In this document: in pieces, positions 44,250-52,354 of the stretch
Layout: the number at the start of each line of letters is the position of its first letter
Position numbering within the stretch: position 1 is the stretch's first letter
Assembly: GCF_028021195.1 (NCBI RefSeq)
Contig: NZ_CP115668.1
Span: 2,046,001-2,110,000 of the forward strand
Length of the DNA stretch: 64,000 nucleotides
DNA from: Cutibacterium equinum
GTDB lineage: Bacteria > Actinomycetota > Actinomycetes > Propionibacteriales > Propionibacteriaceae
Direction of reading: 5' to 3'
Made by a program: the position numbers and the translations under genes
The notes under the pieces: model-generated
What the model saw: only the letters and a program-made list of their open reading frames with translations
What the model was told of the DNA's origin: nothing
Databases searched by the model: none

Positions 44250-45031
44250 GCGGCGTCACCACCGTTCTGTTCGATGGAAGGCAGGATGCCGAGGCGGTTC
44301 TTGAGCTGGTCGTAGATGAACAGTCGGCCCTTCTGTGTCCAGTAGGTGTGGATCTTGGCGTGGTTGCCGTCGTTGATGACGTGGGTTTTCGTGTCGGTGT
44401 AGCCGTTTCCCGCATGACCCGCATACAGCAGCCATACGCCTGATTGCTTGTATTGGATACCGAGCTCGTGCAGCAGCTGGTTGAGCTTGCGGCCCGAGAG
44501 TCCGTAGTCCTTGGCGATCACGGTGATCGGTAGCGCATCCTTGGACTGGAGCACCATGTCGTAGTAGGACAGTTTCGGTTTCGCTTCGGCCAGGGCTTGA
44601 GCTTGCGCGAGATTCTCCAACGTCAATTCAGCGGTCTTGCGGCGTTCGGCGACGTAGGCGTCGAGCACTTTGAGCAGCGCTTCGGGGTTAGTGACCAGCT
44701 CGTCGGTGGCATAGAGGCCGTGGCGTCGAATCGATGGCAGCACCTCGTGGGTGACCCAGCGTTTGAACGTTTTCGCCTCGGGTTTTCGTGACGCCATGAT
44801 CAGGGCGTAGAGGCCGGGCTCGTTGACACACCACGTCGGGCCGCCGGAGAACCCTAAGTTGAACTTAGCCTTCTCATCATCATCATCGAGGCGTGATACT
44901 GCAACCGAGGGGTTCGACAGCTCGAGTGCCTGGCAGATGTCAGCGGCGATGAACCACGTCTCATCATCGGCGCTGACGCTTCTCACTTGCCCGAAACGCT
45001 CGTGAGCGAACGTCTGGATCGTGTTGCCCAT
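44246..45031 (-). CDS. Phage antirepressor, BRO-N plus KilAC
   Basis: A 261-residue protein with an N-terminal BRO domain (FGQVRSVSADDETWFIAADICQALEL, then EPGLYALIMASRKPEAKTFKRWVTHEVLPSIRRHG) and a C-terminal KilA-C/ANT domain (ITVIAKDYGLSGRKLNQLLHELGIQYKQSGVW). Such proteins lift phage repression or sense DNA damage. I start at the ATG with AGGAG six bases upstream, which skips a short upstream extension. A 43-bp repeat lies about 55 bp upstream. Confidence 0.88.
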   Translation of the reverse strand: MGNTIQTFAHERFGQVRSVSADDETWFIAADICQALELSNPSVAVSRLDDDDEKAKFNLGFSGGPTWCVNEPGLYALIMASRKPEAKTFKRWVTHEVLPSIRRHGLYATDELVTNPEALLKVLDAYVAERRKTAELTLENLAQAQALAEAKPKLSYYDMVLQSKDALPITVIAKDYGLSGRKLNQLLHELGIQYKQSGVWLLYAGHAGNGYTDTKTHVINDGNHAKIHTYWTQKGRLFIYDQLKNRLGILPSIEQNGGDAA

Positions 45032-45085
45032 AACAGGCTCCTGTTCTGAGAGCCCGTTAGACGAAAGTTGCACCGGCTGGTGCGA

Positions 45086-45128
45086 GTGGCTCTCAGCAGA
45101 AGGCCAGAATCAGCGCAAGAGTTAACAC
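45086..45128. repeat. 43-bp imperfect repeat, copy 1
   Basis: About 33 of 43 positions agree with 50021-50063. The best-kept parts are GAAGGCCAG and GAGTTAACAC. It lies upstream of the antirepressor gene. Confidence 0.55.
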
Positions 45129-45212
45129 TCCACACCCGAACGCCGGAAGATCGCTTATTTTCCCGGGTATACCCCGTCGACCCAAGCCACGAAGCGGGCG
45201 AGGATCACTGTC

Positions 45213-45350
45213 ATGGATCGACACACTGTCATGGCAGTGTTGGATTTGATGGACGACGAGATGATCTTCGAATGGTCCTACCGGCTACGCACCGATACTC
45301 GCCCCGGTGCTGCCGAGTTGTATGCGCTGGTGCGGGAATATTTGGAGTAG
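45213..45350 (+). CDS. Small acidic ORF, opposite strand
   Basis: A 45-residue ORF starting MDRHTVMAVLDLMDDEM and ending in VREYLE. It is Asp/Glu- and Met-rich and helical in character. It lies on the plus strand while every neighbour is minus, filling the gap between the antirepressor and the polymerase. AGGA precedes the ATG at about 9 bases. I cannot assign a family. Confidence 0.45.
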   Translation: MDRHTVMAVLDLMDDEMIFEWSYRLRTDTRPGAAELYALVREYLE

Positions 45351-45361
45351 GCCTACGCGGA

Positions 45362-47323
45362 TTAGTCTTTGCGGTAGAACTCGCACTCATACCCGTCTGC
45401 CGCGAGCGGCAACCCGGCTGCCCAATCTGGTGCGGTGGACATGAGGGCACAGATTTCGTCGACGGTGGCGGTGGTGGTTTCGACGACGATTTCGTCGTGG
45501 ACGTGCATGACGATCCAGTGCCCAGCCTGGCTCACTCGGTGCATGCCGTAGACGAGTAGGTCGCGGGCGATGGCTTGGACGATATTCTCAGTCAGCTTGC
45601 CACCATAGGTCTCCAGAGTGCCCCATTTCCGTCCGGTGGAGATACCGTCATAGAGGATCGAGGTGCCACCGAAACGGTTCTCACCCAGGCGGGGCTTCAC
45701 ATACGCCAGGCGTCGCCCAGATGGCAGCTCGATGAAGAAGATCCCGGACTCCACCGTGAACCTCAGCGGCCCAACTCGGGTGGGCTGACGGGTCGAGATC
45801 ACGTCGATCGCAGCGGAATTGATCTGCGCCCAGAGGTCGACGATGTTGGGGTTGGCTGCCCGCCACGCATCCACCAACGGCTGCAACTCGTGTTCGGCGA
45901 GCCCCATGCGTAGGGCACCCATGGCTTTCAGCGCCCCTGCCGCGCCGCCGAATCCGCAAGCGAGAACTGCAATTTTTCCTTTCTGCCGCAGATCGCCGTT
46001 GACGCCATGCTTTTCGACTGGCACGCCGAACATCCTGCTCGCGATCTCGCAATACAGATCCTTGCCTTCCTCAAACGCTTTGAGGGTTGTAGTTTCTCCG
46101 GCGAGCCAAGCGATCACCCGGGCTTCGATCGCCGAAAAATCCGCAACCACGAAGCGGTGCCCCTCGCCTGGGATGAACGCGGTACGGACCAACTGGGAAA
46201 GCGTGTCAGTCACCGACGGATACAGCAGCTCAATTGCGTCGAAGTTTCCCGTCCGCACGAGCGCTCGGGCCTCATCGAGGTCTGGGAGGTAGTTGCGGGG
46301 CAAGTTCTGAACCTGAACCAAGCGGCCCGCGAACCTACCGGTTCGTCCTGCACCGTAAAATTGGAGGAAACCCCGCCCGCGCCCATCACGCCCGGCGACG
46401 TGCTGCATCGCCTCATATTTCTTGACTGAGGACTTTGCGAGGTCGCCTCGCAGCTCCAACGCCTCGCGAACCGTGCCGGTGGCTGTTTCCAATGCTGCTG
46501 CGACTTCGGTTTTGGTCAGTGAGGTCATGCGGCAGCCGTGGGTGGCGAGCCATTCTTTGAGCTGGATCGGCGAATTGGGATTCTCTAACCCCGTCAATTT
46601 CTGCGCCCGCGCGAGCGTGGTGGCGCGGTGTTGCCGGTCGCATTCCACAGCCTTATCCACAAGCACCTTATCCAGCAGAATCCCCGCGTCGTTGATGGTC
46701 TGGTCGAGTGTGTAGATGTCCCACTCGGCCTCGGGCAGGGGAAAGGCTGCGAGCCGCTCGTGAATCGCGAGTTCAACTTCCACGTCGCGGCGGTTATAGG
46801 CGGTGAATGCTTCCCACCCGGCAGGATCCGATGAGGGCGGGTTCCGCGTTGTCCCACCATTTAACACCGTAGGCTTCGCGGGAGTGCAGAATTGGGTGAT
46901 GAGCTTCCTGCCCGCCGCATCCTTCCGAACATCAAGATTCAGCACGGTGGCAACCTGCTCGAGGCTCATCGGCAACCCCACGTAGGCCGACCACACCATG
47001 GTGCACCGCCACTGCGAGGGATCCAGAAAGGTGTGTCCTACCATCAGCTCTGGGTGGTGGCGGTGCAGCCAGGCTGAGAGACAGACCCGTTCGAAGGCCG
47101 CGTTGAACGCCCATTTCGTCACGCCCGGATCCACCAACGCCTCCACCACCTCGCCCGGTAGCGCCTCACCCGAGGCCAGGTCAATGACCTGGACGGGGCC
47201 ACCGTCGATGGAGTAGCCGAATAGCAGAATGTCGAAGTCAGGGTGTTCGGCATACGGGTAGACCCCGGATTTGTTGAGATTGACGGGACTAAAGGTCTCG
47301 AGATCGACGAAAAGCTCATGCAC
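45362..47323 (-). CDS. Family A DNA polymerase, phage type
   Basis: A 653-residue DNA polymerase. The N-terminal proofreading exonuclease starts with LFVDLETFSPVNL. The polymerase domain has FVVADFSAIEARVIAWLAG (motif A, about residue 393), KIAVLACGFGG (motif B region, about 450) and HVHDEIVVE (motif C, about 610). It lacks the 5' nuclease domain of bacterial Pol I, which is typical of phage and plasmid forms. I start at a GTG with TGGAG eight bases upstream. It is the core of the minus-strand replication module. Confidence 0.9.
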   Translation of the reverse strand: MHELFVDLETFSPVNLNKSGVYPYAEHPDFDILLFGYSIDGGPVQVIDLASGEALPGEVVEALVDPGVTKWAFNAAFERVCLSAWLHRHHPELMVGHTFLDPSQWRCTMVWSAYVGLPMSLEQVATVLNLDVRKDAAGRKLITQFCTPAKPTVLNGGTTRNPPSSDPAGWEAFTAYNRRDVEVELAIHERLAAFPLPEAEWDIYTLDQTINDAGILLDKVLVDKAVECDRQHRATTLARAQKLTGLENPNSPIQLKEWLATHGCRMTSLTKTEVAAALETATGTVREALELRGDLAKSSVKKYEAMQHVAGRDGRGRGFLQFYGAGRTGRFAGRLVQVQNLPRNYLPDLDEARALVRTGNFDAIELLYPSVTDTLSQLVRTAFIPGEGHRFVVADFSAIEARVIAWLAGETTTLKAFEEGKDLYCEIASRMFGVPVEKHGVNGDLRQKGKIAVLACGFGGAAGALKAMGALRMGLAEHELQPLVDAWRAANPNIVDLWAQINSAAIDVISTRQPTRVGPLRFTVESGIFFIELPSGRRLAYVKPRLGENRFGGTSILYDGISTGRKWGTLETYGGKLTENIVQAIARDLLVYGMHRVSQAGHWIVMHVHDEIVVETTTATVDEICALMSTAPDWAAGLPLAADGYECEFYRKD

Positions 47324-47352
47324 GGTAACGGCTCCACAATGGGTTAAGGGCC

Positions 47353-47384
47353 GGGAGAACACCCACAGTGGTGGATGTTCTCCC
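47353..47384. terminator. Hairpin between the small membrane gene and the DNA polymerase
   Basis: A 14-bp stem with one mismatch (GGGAGAACACCCAC against GTGGATGTTCTCCC) and a 4-base loop. It may act as a terminator or attenuator within the minus-strand module. Confidence 0.5.
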
Positions 47385-47401
47385 AGCCAAAGGTTGATGA
47401 T

Positions 47402-47593
47402 TTATGGGTTGGCGGGCGTGCGGTACTGCTCTCGCTGCGCATCGGCATCAGCCATGAGCTGGTCGATGCACTTGCGATCTTTACGGATCTCGCGCTTCTC
47501 TCTGAGCCAGTGGAAGAACCACGCACCCCAGAACGGAATGACCACATACACCAATACGGCCAAAGTGATGGCGTTGAAAACGTCCCACATCAT
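47402..47593 (-). CDS. Small phage membrane protein
   Basis: A 63-residue protein with one hydrophobic helix (about 5-25, VFNAITLAVLVYVVIPFWGAW) and a basic, helical C-terminal half. The start is one of two adjacent ATGs; AAGGGAG lies about 10 bases upstream. No family assigned. Confidence 0.6.
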   Translation of the reverse strand: MMWDVFNAITLAVLVYVVIPFWGAWFFHWLREKREIRKDRKCIDQLMADADAQREQYRTPANP

Positions 47594-47615
47594 GACGATC
47601 ACGCTCCCTTTCCGG

Positions 47616-48167
47616 CTAGTTGAGGAAGTCGTCGCTGGCAGCGAAGACCCCGAAGTCGTCCGCAGCGCTGATGCGGTTGCCGCCGAGCGATTCGCCGTCA
47701 CGCAGCTTCTGGATGTTGCCCAGCCCGCAGGCGATACCCCGGTTGCCGTTCGTGTTGAACGCATAGAAGGAGACGGAGACGCGGGCGTAGCAGCCCGAAT
47801 ACACCTCGGACGCGTCCAAAATCGGCTGCAGATCGGCGCCAACGACCTGGGGTGGCGTGGTCGAGTTGGCGTTGACGAACATCGCGTTCGCATACGCTTC
47901 GTCGTCGCGCTCGATATCGCCGTCACGCAGCGGCAGCTTGAGCGCGGCCTTGTTCGGGCGCTTACCACCAAACTTGCCAATCCCGGCATCGATCGCTGCG
48001 TCGATGGCGCGTTCGATCTTGGCCAGGGTCTCGGTGTCGGACTTCGGGATGATGAGCGACACGGAGTACTTGGGCTTACCGCCCTGAATCGACTTGGCTT
48101 CGAAAATGTTGGCGTAGGAGAGGCGGACCTCATTGGTGACCACGCGGGTCAGATTGGTTGTAGACAT
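47616..48167 (-). CDS. DUF2815 single-strand DNA-binding-like protein
   Basis: A 183-residue DUF2815 protein. VRLSYANIFEAKSIQGGKPKYSVSLIIPKSD near the start and VYSGCYARVSVSFYAFN with GIACGLGNIQKLRDGE near the end are characteristic. Members are believed to be phage single-strand DNA-binding proteins and regularly sit beside DUF2800 and DNA polymerase genes, as here. Confidence 0.85.
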   Translation of the reverse strand: MSTTNLTRVVTNEVRLSYANIFEAKSIQGGKPKYSVSLIIPKSDTETLAKIERAIDAAIDAGIGKFGGKRPNKAALKLPLRDGDIERDDEAYANAMFVNANSTTPPQVVGADLQPILDASEVYSGCYARVSVSFYAFNTNGNRGIACGLGNIQKLRDGESLGGNRISAADDFGVFAASDDFLN

Positions 48168-48193
48168 ACTTGTCTTACCTTCTTTCTTCGTTG

Positions 48194-49330
48194 TTACTTG
48201 ATTTCGCTGAATTCGTCTGTTGCTGACTGGATGTCCAGTGCGGGCCTCTTGTCGGATTCGGGAACCAGGGCAGGTTTGCCTGCCGGTTTGACGACGAGGT
48301 CACCGAGGAGTTCGGTGAACCGTTTCTTGCCGAGCTGCTTCTCGAGGGCGGTGATGGTTTTGAGCTTGCGCTCGTAGATATCAGTCACCCCGGCAGCCTC
48401 AGCGGCCTGGGCGACGGCTTGCTCGTTGGCGTATTTGCGAATGGAGCGGCCTTCGACGAGCTTGAACCCTGACCAGGTCTTGCCCTGATTGACCGCTAAC
48501 GACAGTGCGTAGGCTTCGACGTCCGCCGCCCAGGCCTTCAGTTGCGGCAACTGGGCCAGCACGGCCGCGATCTCGGCGTCGTCGAGCTCAGCTGGAGGGG
48601 CAAACTCGTGCCGCGCCAGTGCGAGGTTGACCTCGGCTCTCGTGCGGCAGGTTGGGTTGAGTTTGCAGAACCGGCACCACTCACCAGAAGCAAACTCGCC
48701 GTTACCACGGGCTGCGAGTGCGGCGGTTGGTTTCACCACCTGCTCAGCCCACGCCTCCAACTCCGCCACGGTGACGTGCCAGGTGGAGATGTTGCCCCTG
48801 CGCGGCTGGAAGATCGTCACCGCAACCTCGTCGATGTCATAGAGCGACCCGAACGCGTTCAGCGCACCGAGGGCGTAGAGCATCAACTGTGGGTTGTGCT
48901 CGGCCTCGACCAAGACCCCCTGGCCGTATTTCAGGTCGATGATCTGGAGCATGGGTTCGGCGATGATCACGGCATCCCCAGTCCCAAATCCACCCGGCAC
49001 CACGTGGGAGAAGTCGAGGCGTTGCTCGATGAGTACGGTCGGATCCGCACGTGTGGCACGCACATCACGCAGCCGTTCTTGGATGAACGCCACATAGTCG
49101 TCGGTGAGCGCTTCCATTTCGTCGTCGATCCACTCCGAGACCGGCTTGATCGTTGGTGAGTCGTGGAGGGCGCGGCGTAGCTTCCACTCCGCCAACCCGT
49201 GCGCCACCGTGCCCTGCTCGGCAACCGCCGACGACGACTCCGGAAGCCCAGCCTCCAACCGTGCTGAGGGCGGGCAGGCCAGCCAACGGTGTGCACCAGA
49301 AGCACTGAGCATCGCGTGTTGGTCAGGCAT
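48194..49330 (-). CDS. DUF2800 protein (PD-(D/E)XK nuclease fold)
   Basis: A 378-residue DUF2800 protein. HRWLACPPSARLEAGLPESSS at the N-terminus, GTGDAVII then QIIDLKYGQG (catalytic D-x-K, about 155), and CRFCKLNPTC (about 235, possible Fe-S cysteines as in Cas4) are the landmarks. It probably processes DNA ends in phage recombination or replication. I start at MPDQHAML, which overlaps the upstream stop by 8 bp. Confidence 0.82.
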   Translation of the reverse strand: MPDQHAMLSASGAHRWLACPPSARLEAGLPESSSAVAEQGTVAHGLAEWKLRRALHDSPTIKPVSEWIDDEMEALTDDYVAFIQERLRDVRATRADPTVLIEQRLDFSHVVPGGFGTGDAVIIAEPMLQIIDLKYGQGVLVEAEHNPQLMLYALGALNAFGSLYDIDEVAVTIFQPRRGNISTWHVTVAELEAWAEQVVKPTAALAARGNGEFASGEWCRFCKLNPTCRTRAEVNLALARHEFAPPAELDDAEIAAVLAQLPQLKAWAADVEAYALSLAVNQGKTWSGFKLVEGRSIRKYANEQAVAQAAEAAGVTDIYERKLKTITALEKQLGKKRFTELLGDLVVKPAGKPALVPESDKRPALDIQSATDEFSEIK

Positions 49331-49739
49331 CGGGCATCGCCTCCGCCCGCTCCAACAACCACCCATACTTGGCCGGATCGACCTCGGACAGCTTGCCTGC
49401 ACCCGCCGCTTGGATCAGTTCGCGCACCTTGGTGGTGTGACCAGCCTGCGAGAGACGTGCGAGTACGGCGCGCACCTGCTCAAGCGTCACCGGCTCCGGT
49501 TCCTCAGCCTTCGCAGGCTCTGGGCTGGTCTGTTGGTGGGTGGTGTCGTACTCCTCGGCCGCATCCTCGAGAGCTGGCTGCGCCAGCTGGGCAGCCGCGA
49601 TCGGACGTGTGCCAGGCATGCCTGCGTGGTCTTCGAAGTTCTCCCAGGCGGATTCTTCGATTGCTTGGGCGAGCATCGTCGCCCCTTCAGCAATCCGGTT
49701 CAACGCGGTGATGTACCGGTTGGCTTTGGTGATGTTCAT
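49323..49739 (-). CDS. Hypothetical phage-type protein
   Basis: A 138-residue acidic protein. A helical N-terminus (NRIAEGATMLAQAIEESAWE), a Glu/Pro linker and a C-terminal helical part (EQVRAVLARLSQAGHTTKVRELIQ) are visible. No enzyme motif. It overlaps its neighbours at both ends, so it is part of the packed module. Confidence 0.6.
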   Translation of the reverse strand: MNITKANRYITALNRIAEGATMLAQAIEESAWENFEDHAGMPGTRPIAAAQLAQPALEDAAEEYDTTHQQTSPEPAKAEEPEPVTLEQVRAVLARLSQAGHTTKVRELIQAAGAGKLSEVDPAKYGWLLERAEAMPDA

Positions 49740-49990
49740 TGCTGATCACCACCACGGGTGGCGCCGACTGCGCGGGCCAGGGCCAGGAGATTGTCATCGG
49801 CGGCGTTGGCGATGCGGACTTCGACTTCGGTGGTGTCGGAGCCGGGCAAGATGATGGCCATCTTGTGGCGCGGTGTCGCGGTGCCGAAGATGTGGCGCAG
49901 CAGGCGCTTGCTGGCTCGGATTTCCTTGGTTGAGATCGTCGCCTTCGGATCGGGCTTCTTGCCGACCCGGAGCTTGAGCTTGGTACTCAT
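49736..49990 (-). CDS. Hypothetical basic protein
   Basis: An 84-residue protein with a Lys/Arg-rich N-terminal half (KLKLRVGKKPDP). No recognised domain. It overlaps its neighbours by about 4 bp on both sides. Confidence 0.55.
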   Translation of the reverse strand: MSTKLKLRVGKKPDPKATISTKEIRASKRLLRHIFGTATPRHKMAIILPGSDTTEVEVRIANAADDNLLALARAVGATRGGDQQ

Positions 49991-50610
49991 CGGTTCTTTC
50001 CTTCCTGAGCGCCACGCTGTGTGTCGCTCAACTGAAGGCCAGGAACCGACGAAGAGTTAACACCCACCTCCCTAAGCCTGTGGATGAGGGTCTCTTTTAC
50101 TCGCTTCAATGCCTGTGAAACGGCCGCCTTGTTCACTCCACGCTCGACAGCGACCTGGGTCGCCGGGCGGCGCTCTATCAGGATCGCGATCGCCACCGCG
50201 CGCTGCACCTCTGGCAGCCCGTCGATCAGGTCGTGCATCAAAGCCATGAGGGCTTCGCGAGTGCGTTCCTCTTCGGCAGCGAAATACTGGTCCTCTGCCG
50301 AGGCCGTGACATAGAGGTCTTGGTTGCCGTGGGCGTTCCACACCTCCCAGGAACACAACACATCCTTGTTGCGGTCTTGCCGCCACAGCGTGTGCCACGC
50401 GTTGTACTCATCGCGCCCGAGCTCGGTGACAATGTCTTGGGCGGTGCGCGGCTGGAGAGTTGACGGGTCGTCGGCTGCTTGTTGGCGCTGTTTGAGGTCG
50501 GTGGCGATCATCGCCGCCACTTCCTCAGGTGAGGCTTCCAAGTCACGGTCGATACGTGCCTTCGCGCCGGTGTAGTTCCTGATGGGTTCTGATGTAATCG
50601 TGAGCTTCAT
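49987..50610 (-). CDS. Sigma-70 region-4-like regulator
   Basis: A 207-residue protein with a charged helical N-terminus and a C-terminal HTH of sigma region 4 type (about 140-180: RRPATQVAVERGVNKAAVSQALKRVKETL). GGAGGA sits just before the ATG. Phages of actinobacteria often carry such sigma-like proteins to drive early or late genes. Its last codons overlap one copy of the 43-bp repeat. Confidence 0.7.
   Translation of the reverse strand: MKLTITSEPIRNYTGAKARIDRDLEASPEEVAAMIATDLKQRQQAADDPSTLQPRTAQDIVTELGRDEYNAWHTLWRQDRNKDVLCSWEVWNAHGNQDLYVTASAEDQYFAAEEERTREALMALMHDLIDGLPEVQRAVAIAILIERRPATQVAVERGVNKAAVSQALKRVKETLIHRLREVGVNSSSVPGLQLSDTQRGAQEGKNR
50021..50063. repeat. 43-bp imperfect repeat, copy 2
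   Basis: Lies at the 3' end of the sigma-like gene and about 31 bp upstream of the next start on the minus strand. Its relative is at 45086-45128. Confidence 0.55.
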
Positions 50611-50913
50611 GGCTCCTCCGCATTCGTTGCGGAAGACCCAGTGCTCAGGCCGGGATAGGATTCACGAGAGGAGAGCGTTCAAGGCGGATATGACGACGGG
50701 CACCCCACCTGCTGCGCTGATGGCAGCGAGGCGAGGTGCCCGTCAGGCCTGAACGGGGTCTCCCAAGTGAAATTGATTGACAAATAGGTCTGCTGGCTTA
50801 GCTACAGCCGCAGAGAAGGTGTGCTGACCGGCCAGCTACCGGTACGAGACGGCCAGCAATGAACAAGTGGTGGACTCGGCGCTGTCGACACGCAGACGAA
50901 CCAACCTCAGGGG
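50611..50913. other. Gap with a 10-bp hairpin
   Basis: No gene is visible. GACGGGCACC (50695-50704) pairs with GGTGCCCGTC (50735-50744) and encloses a smaller GCTGC/GCAGC stem. This could be a terminator for the 47-residue gene on the minus strand or a small structured RNA. Confidence 0.4.
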
Positions 50914-51057
50914 CTACTTGCCCTTCTTCGACGGACGTGCCTGCGCCAGAGCCGACGCCGCGACCGACTTCGTCCTGGCAGACGAACGCCCGTCACGCAG
51001 TGCAGCCGACGCCTTGCGCGCAACAGCCCGCGACGTTTGCTTCGAGTTCCTCGCCAT
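50914..51057 (-). CDS. Small basic Ser/Ala/Lys-rich protein
   Basis: A 47-residue protein beginning MARNSKQTSRAVARKAS and ending ARPSKKGK. It is strongly basic with few large hydrophobics. Similar short basic Ser/Ala/Lys proteins are found on many plasmids and chromosomes, without known function. A very strong ribosome site, GGAGGAGGTGATC, precedes its ATG. It heads the minus-strand module. Confidence 0.7.
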   Translation of the reverse strand: MARNSKQTSRAVARKASAALRDGRSSARTKSVAASALAQARPSKKGK

Positions 51058-51278
51058 GGTGATCACCTCCTCCTGCTCGATCCGATTCACCCGTGCCGGG
51101 TGCGTGTTAGTGAGCGTTGAAGCGTGGTCTTGTGAGACAATGAAGGGGTCAAACTGAGTCTCAAAGGCCGTGATCTGCTCACATGTTCATTTCACGACAT
51201 CGTTTTTGGACTCAACGGCTCGAAAACTTGGACTGGATGGACTGGTTCTTGGACTGATCGGCAAAGGAGCGCACAGCG
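51058..51278. promoter_or_regulatory. Divergent control region between phage module and defence operon
   Basis: Four copies of TGGACT occur at 51207, 51229, 51238 and 51250, just before the ribosome site AAAGGAG of the first defence gene. The last two spacings are 9 and 12 bp. They may form an operator array. The minus-strand ribosome site of the 47-residue gene is at the left end. Confidence 0.4.
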
Positions 51279-52133
51279 ATGACCCTTCGTAGCTTCTGCA
51301 CAGCCGTTTACAAACGAAACGGCAAAGTCACAAGCCAGACGAAATTTGCCCAAGCGCTCTTTTCAGCGTGCGGATCGTCCTATCAGGTCAGCGATGATTA
51401 CGGCCCGAAGTTGTTCAAAAGGGAAGCTCCGCTTGACCCAGATATCCGGTCAATGTTCCCCAAGCCAATCGACCGCGAGGCTCTTCGAGATTTCCTTCAA
51501 GACCACATCACTCCCGGGCCAGGGCAGCGCAAGGACGTTCAAGACCGCATCCGCGAGATCGCCGAGAAAACGGGGCTCGGCGGAAGGGGACAAGTAGACC
51601 AGGCTGCGTTCTTCTTGGCACTAACAGACTGGCTGAACTCGATCATTCACACCCCAGAAAACACTGAACGACTCCTTGACCACTACCTTCGGCGAGTCAA
51701 TGGGGGTGTCCCCGACGATCAAGCGATCTATCAGCCGCCACCCCGCCCCGGCGACAAAGTAGACGTCTTGTACCCGCCCACGCAACAGGATTATCGTCCG
51801 GCATTCTGGGGCGGATTCGAACACCGATGGGTCATGAAGAACCTTGGACACGAACCATGGGTAGGGCGAACTCTTGTCTGCACAAACCCAAAAGACAATG
51901 GAATACGGCCAGCAGCAGCGGTGATCCCTATCCCGGATAGCGCACCGTCGAAAAACAACCTCATAGAGATCAGAGCACAATTCACTGCACACGGACGCGA
52001 AGGAAAAGCCACCAGTGAATGGCAGATGCACGACGAGAGCGGAACGAACTGCTTCCCCGGATCTTCGAATCAATTCAACGTGGAAGCGACCGTCGTCAAC
52101 CCGAATGTCTCCATCAACGGAGGGCGCAGATGA
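51279..52133 (+). CDS. Protein with predicted C-terminal NBR1-like four-tryptophan domain
   Basis: A 284-residue protein, first gene of the defence operon. The N-terminal 135 residues look helical, possibly HTH-like near TSQTKFAQAL. After a Pro-rich linker (about 150-165), residues 172-275 carry four Trp at 177, 184, 194 and 248. The pattern is W-x-M/L-x-N-x-G-x(3)-W, and later EWQMHDESGTNCFPG. This matches the FW (NBR1 Ig-like) domain, known from autophagy receptors and also from bacterial, often actinobacterial, proteins. Its stop overlaps the next start (ATGA). AAAGGAG precedes the ATG. A sensing or scaffolding role is inference. Confidence 0.6.
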   Translation: MTLRSFCTAVYKRNGKVTSQTKFAQALFSACGSSYQVSDDYGPKLFKREAPLDPDIRSMFPKPIDREALRDFLQDHITPGPGQRKDVQDRIREIAEKTGLGGRGQVDQAAFFLALTDWLNSIIHTPENTERLLDHYLRRVNGGVPDDQAIYQPPPRPGDKVDVLYPPTQQDYRPAFWGGFEHRWVMKNLGHEPWVGRTLVCTNPKDNGIRPAAAVIPIPDSAPSKNNLIEIRAQFTAHGREGKATSEWQMHDESGTNCFPGSSNQFNVEATVVNPNVSINGGRR

Positions 52134-52354
52134 CAGACCCCTTCGAACCATGGGTCACGATGAAAGACGTCCAGGAGCATTTAGGTGCCCGCAGAGAAAC
52201 GATCACCCAATGGATCGGGAAACGAAATATGCCCGCCTACAAAGTAGGCAGGCAATGGAAATTCAAACTCAGTGAGATAGACGAATGGGTTCGCTCCGGC
52301 GGGGCAGCAGAAACAGACGTAACAAGGCAGAAAGAGGAGGGCGCAGATGCCTGA
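52130..52354 (+). CDS. Excisionase-like HTH protein (MerR/Xis group)
   Basis: A 74-residue DNA-binding protein with the HTH_17 pattern: VTMKDVQEHLGARRETITQWIGKRNMPAYKVGRQWKFKLSEIDEWV. The wing residue pattern KVGRQWKF is typical. It overlaps both neighbours, ATGA upstream and eight bases downstream into mod, so it is co-translated. It may be an operon regulator (a TGGACT array lies upstream) rather than a true excisionase, since no integrase is present. Confidence 0.82.
   Translation: MTDPFEPWVTMKDVQEHLGARRETITQWIGKRNMPAYKVGRQWKFKLSEIDEWVRSGGAAETDVTRQKEEGADA

Noticed and set aside
52130-52354. Proof of an excisable element from the Xis-like protein
   Set aside because: Proteins of this HTH type are also ordinary regulators, and no integrase gene is in the window.
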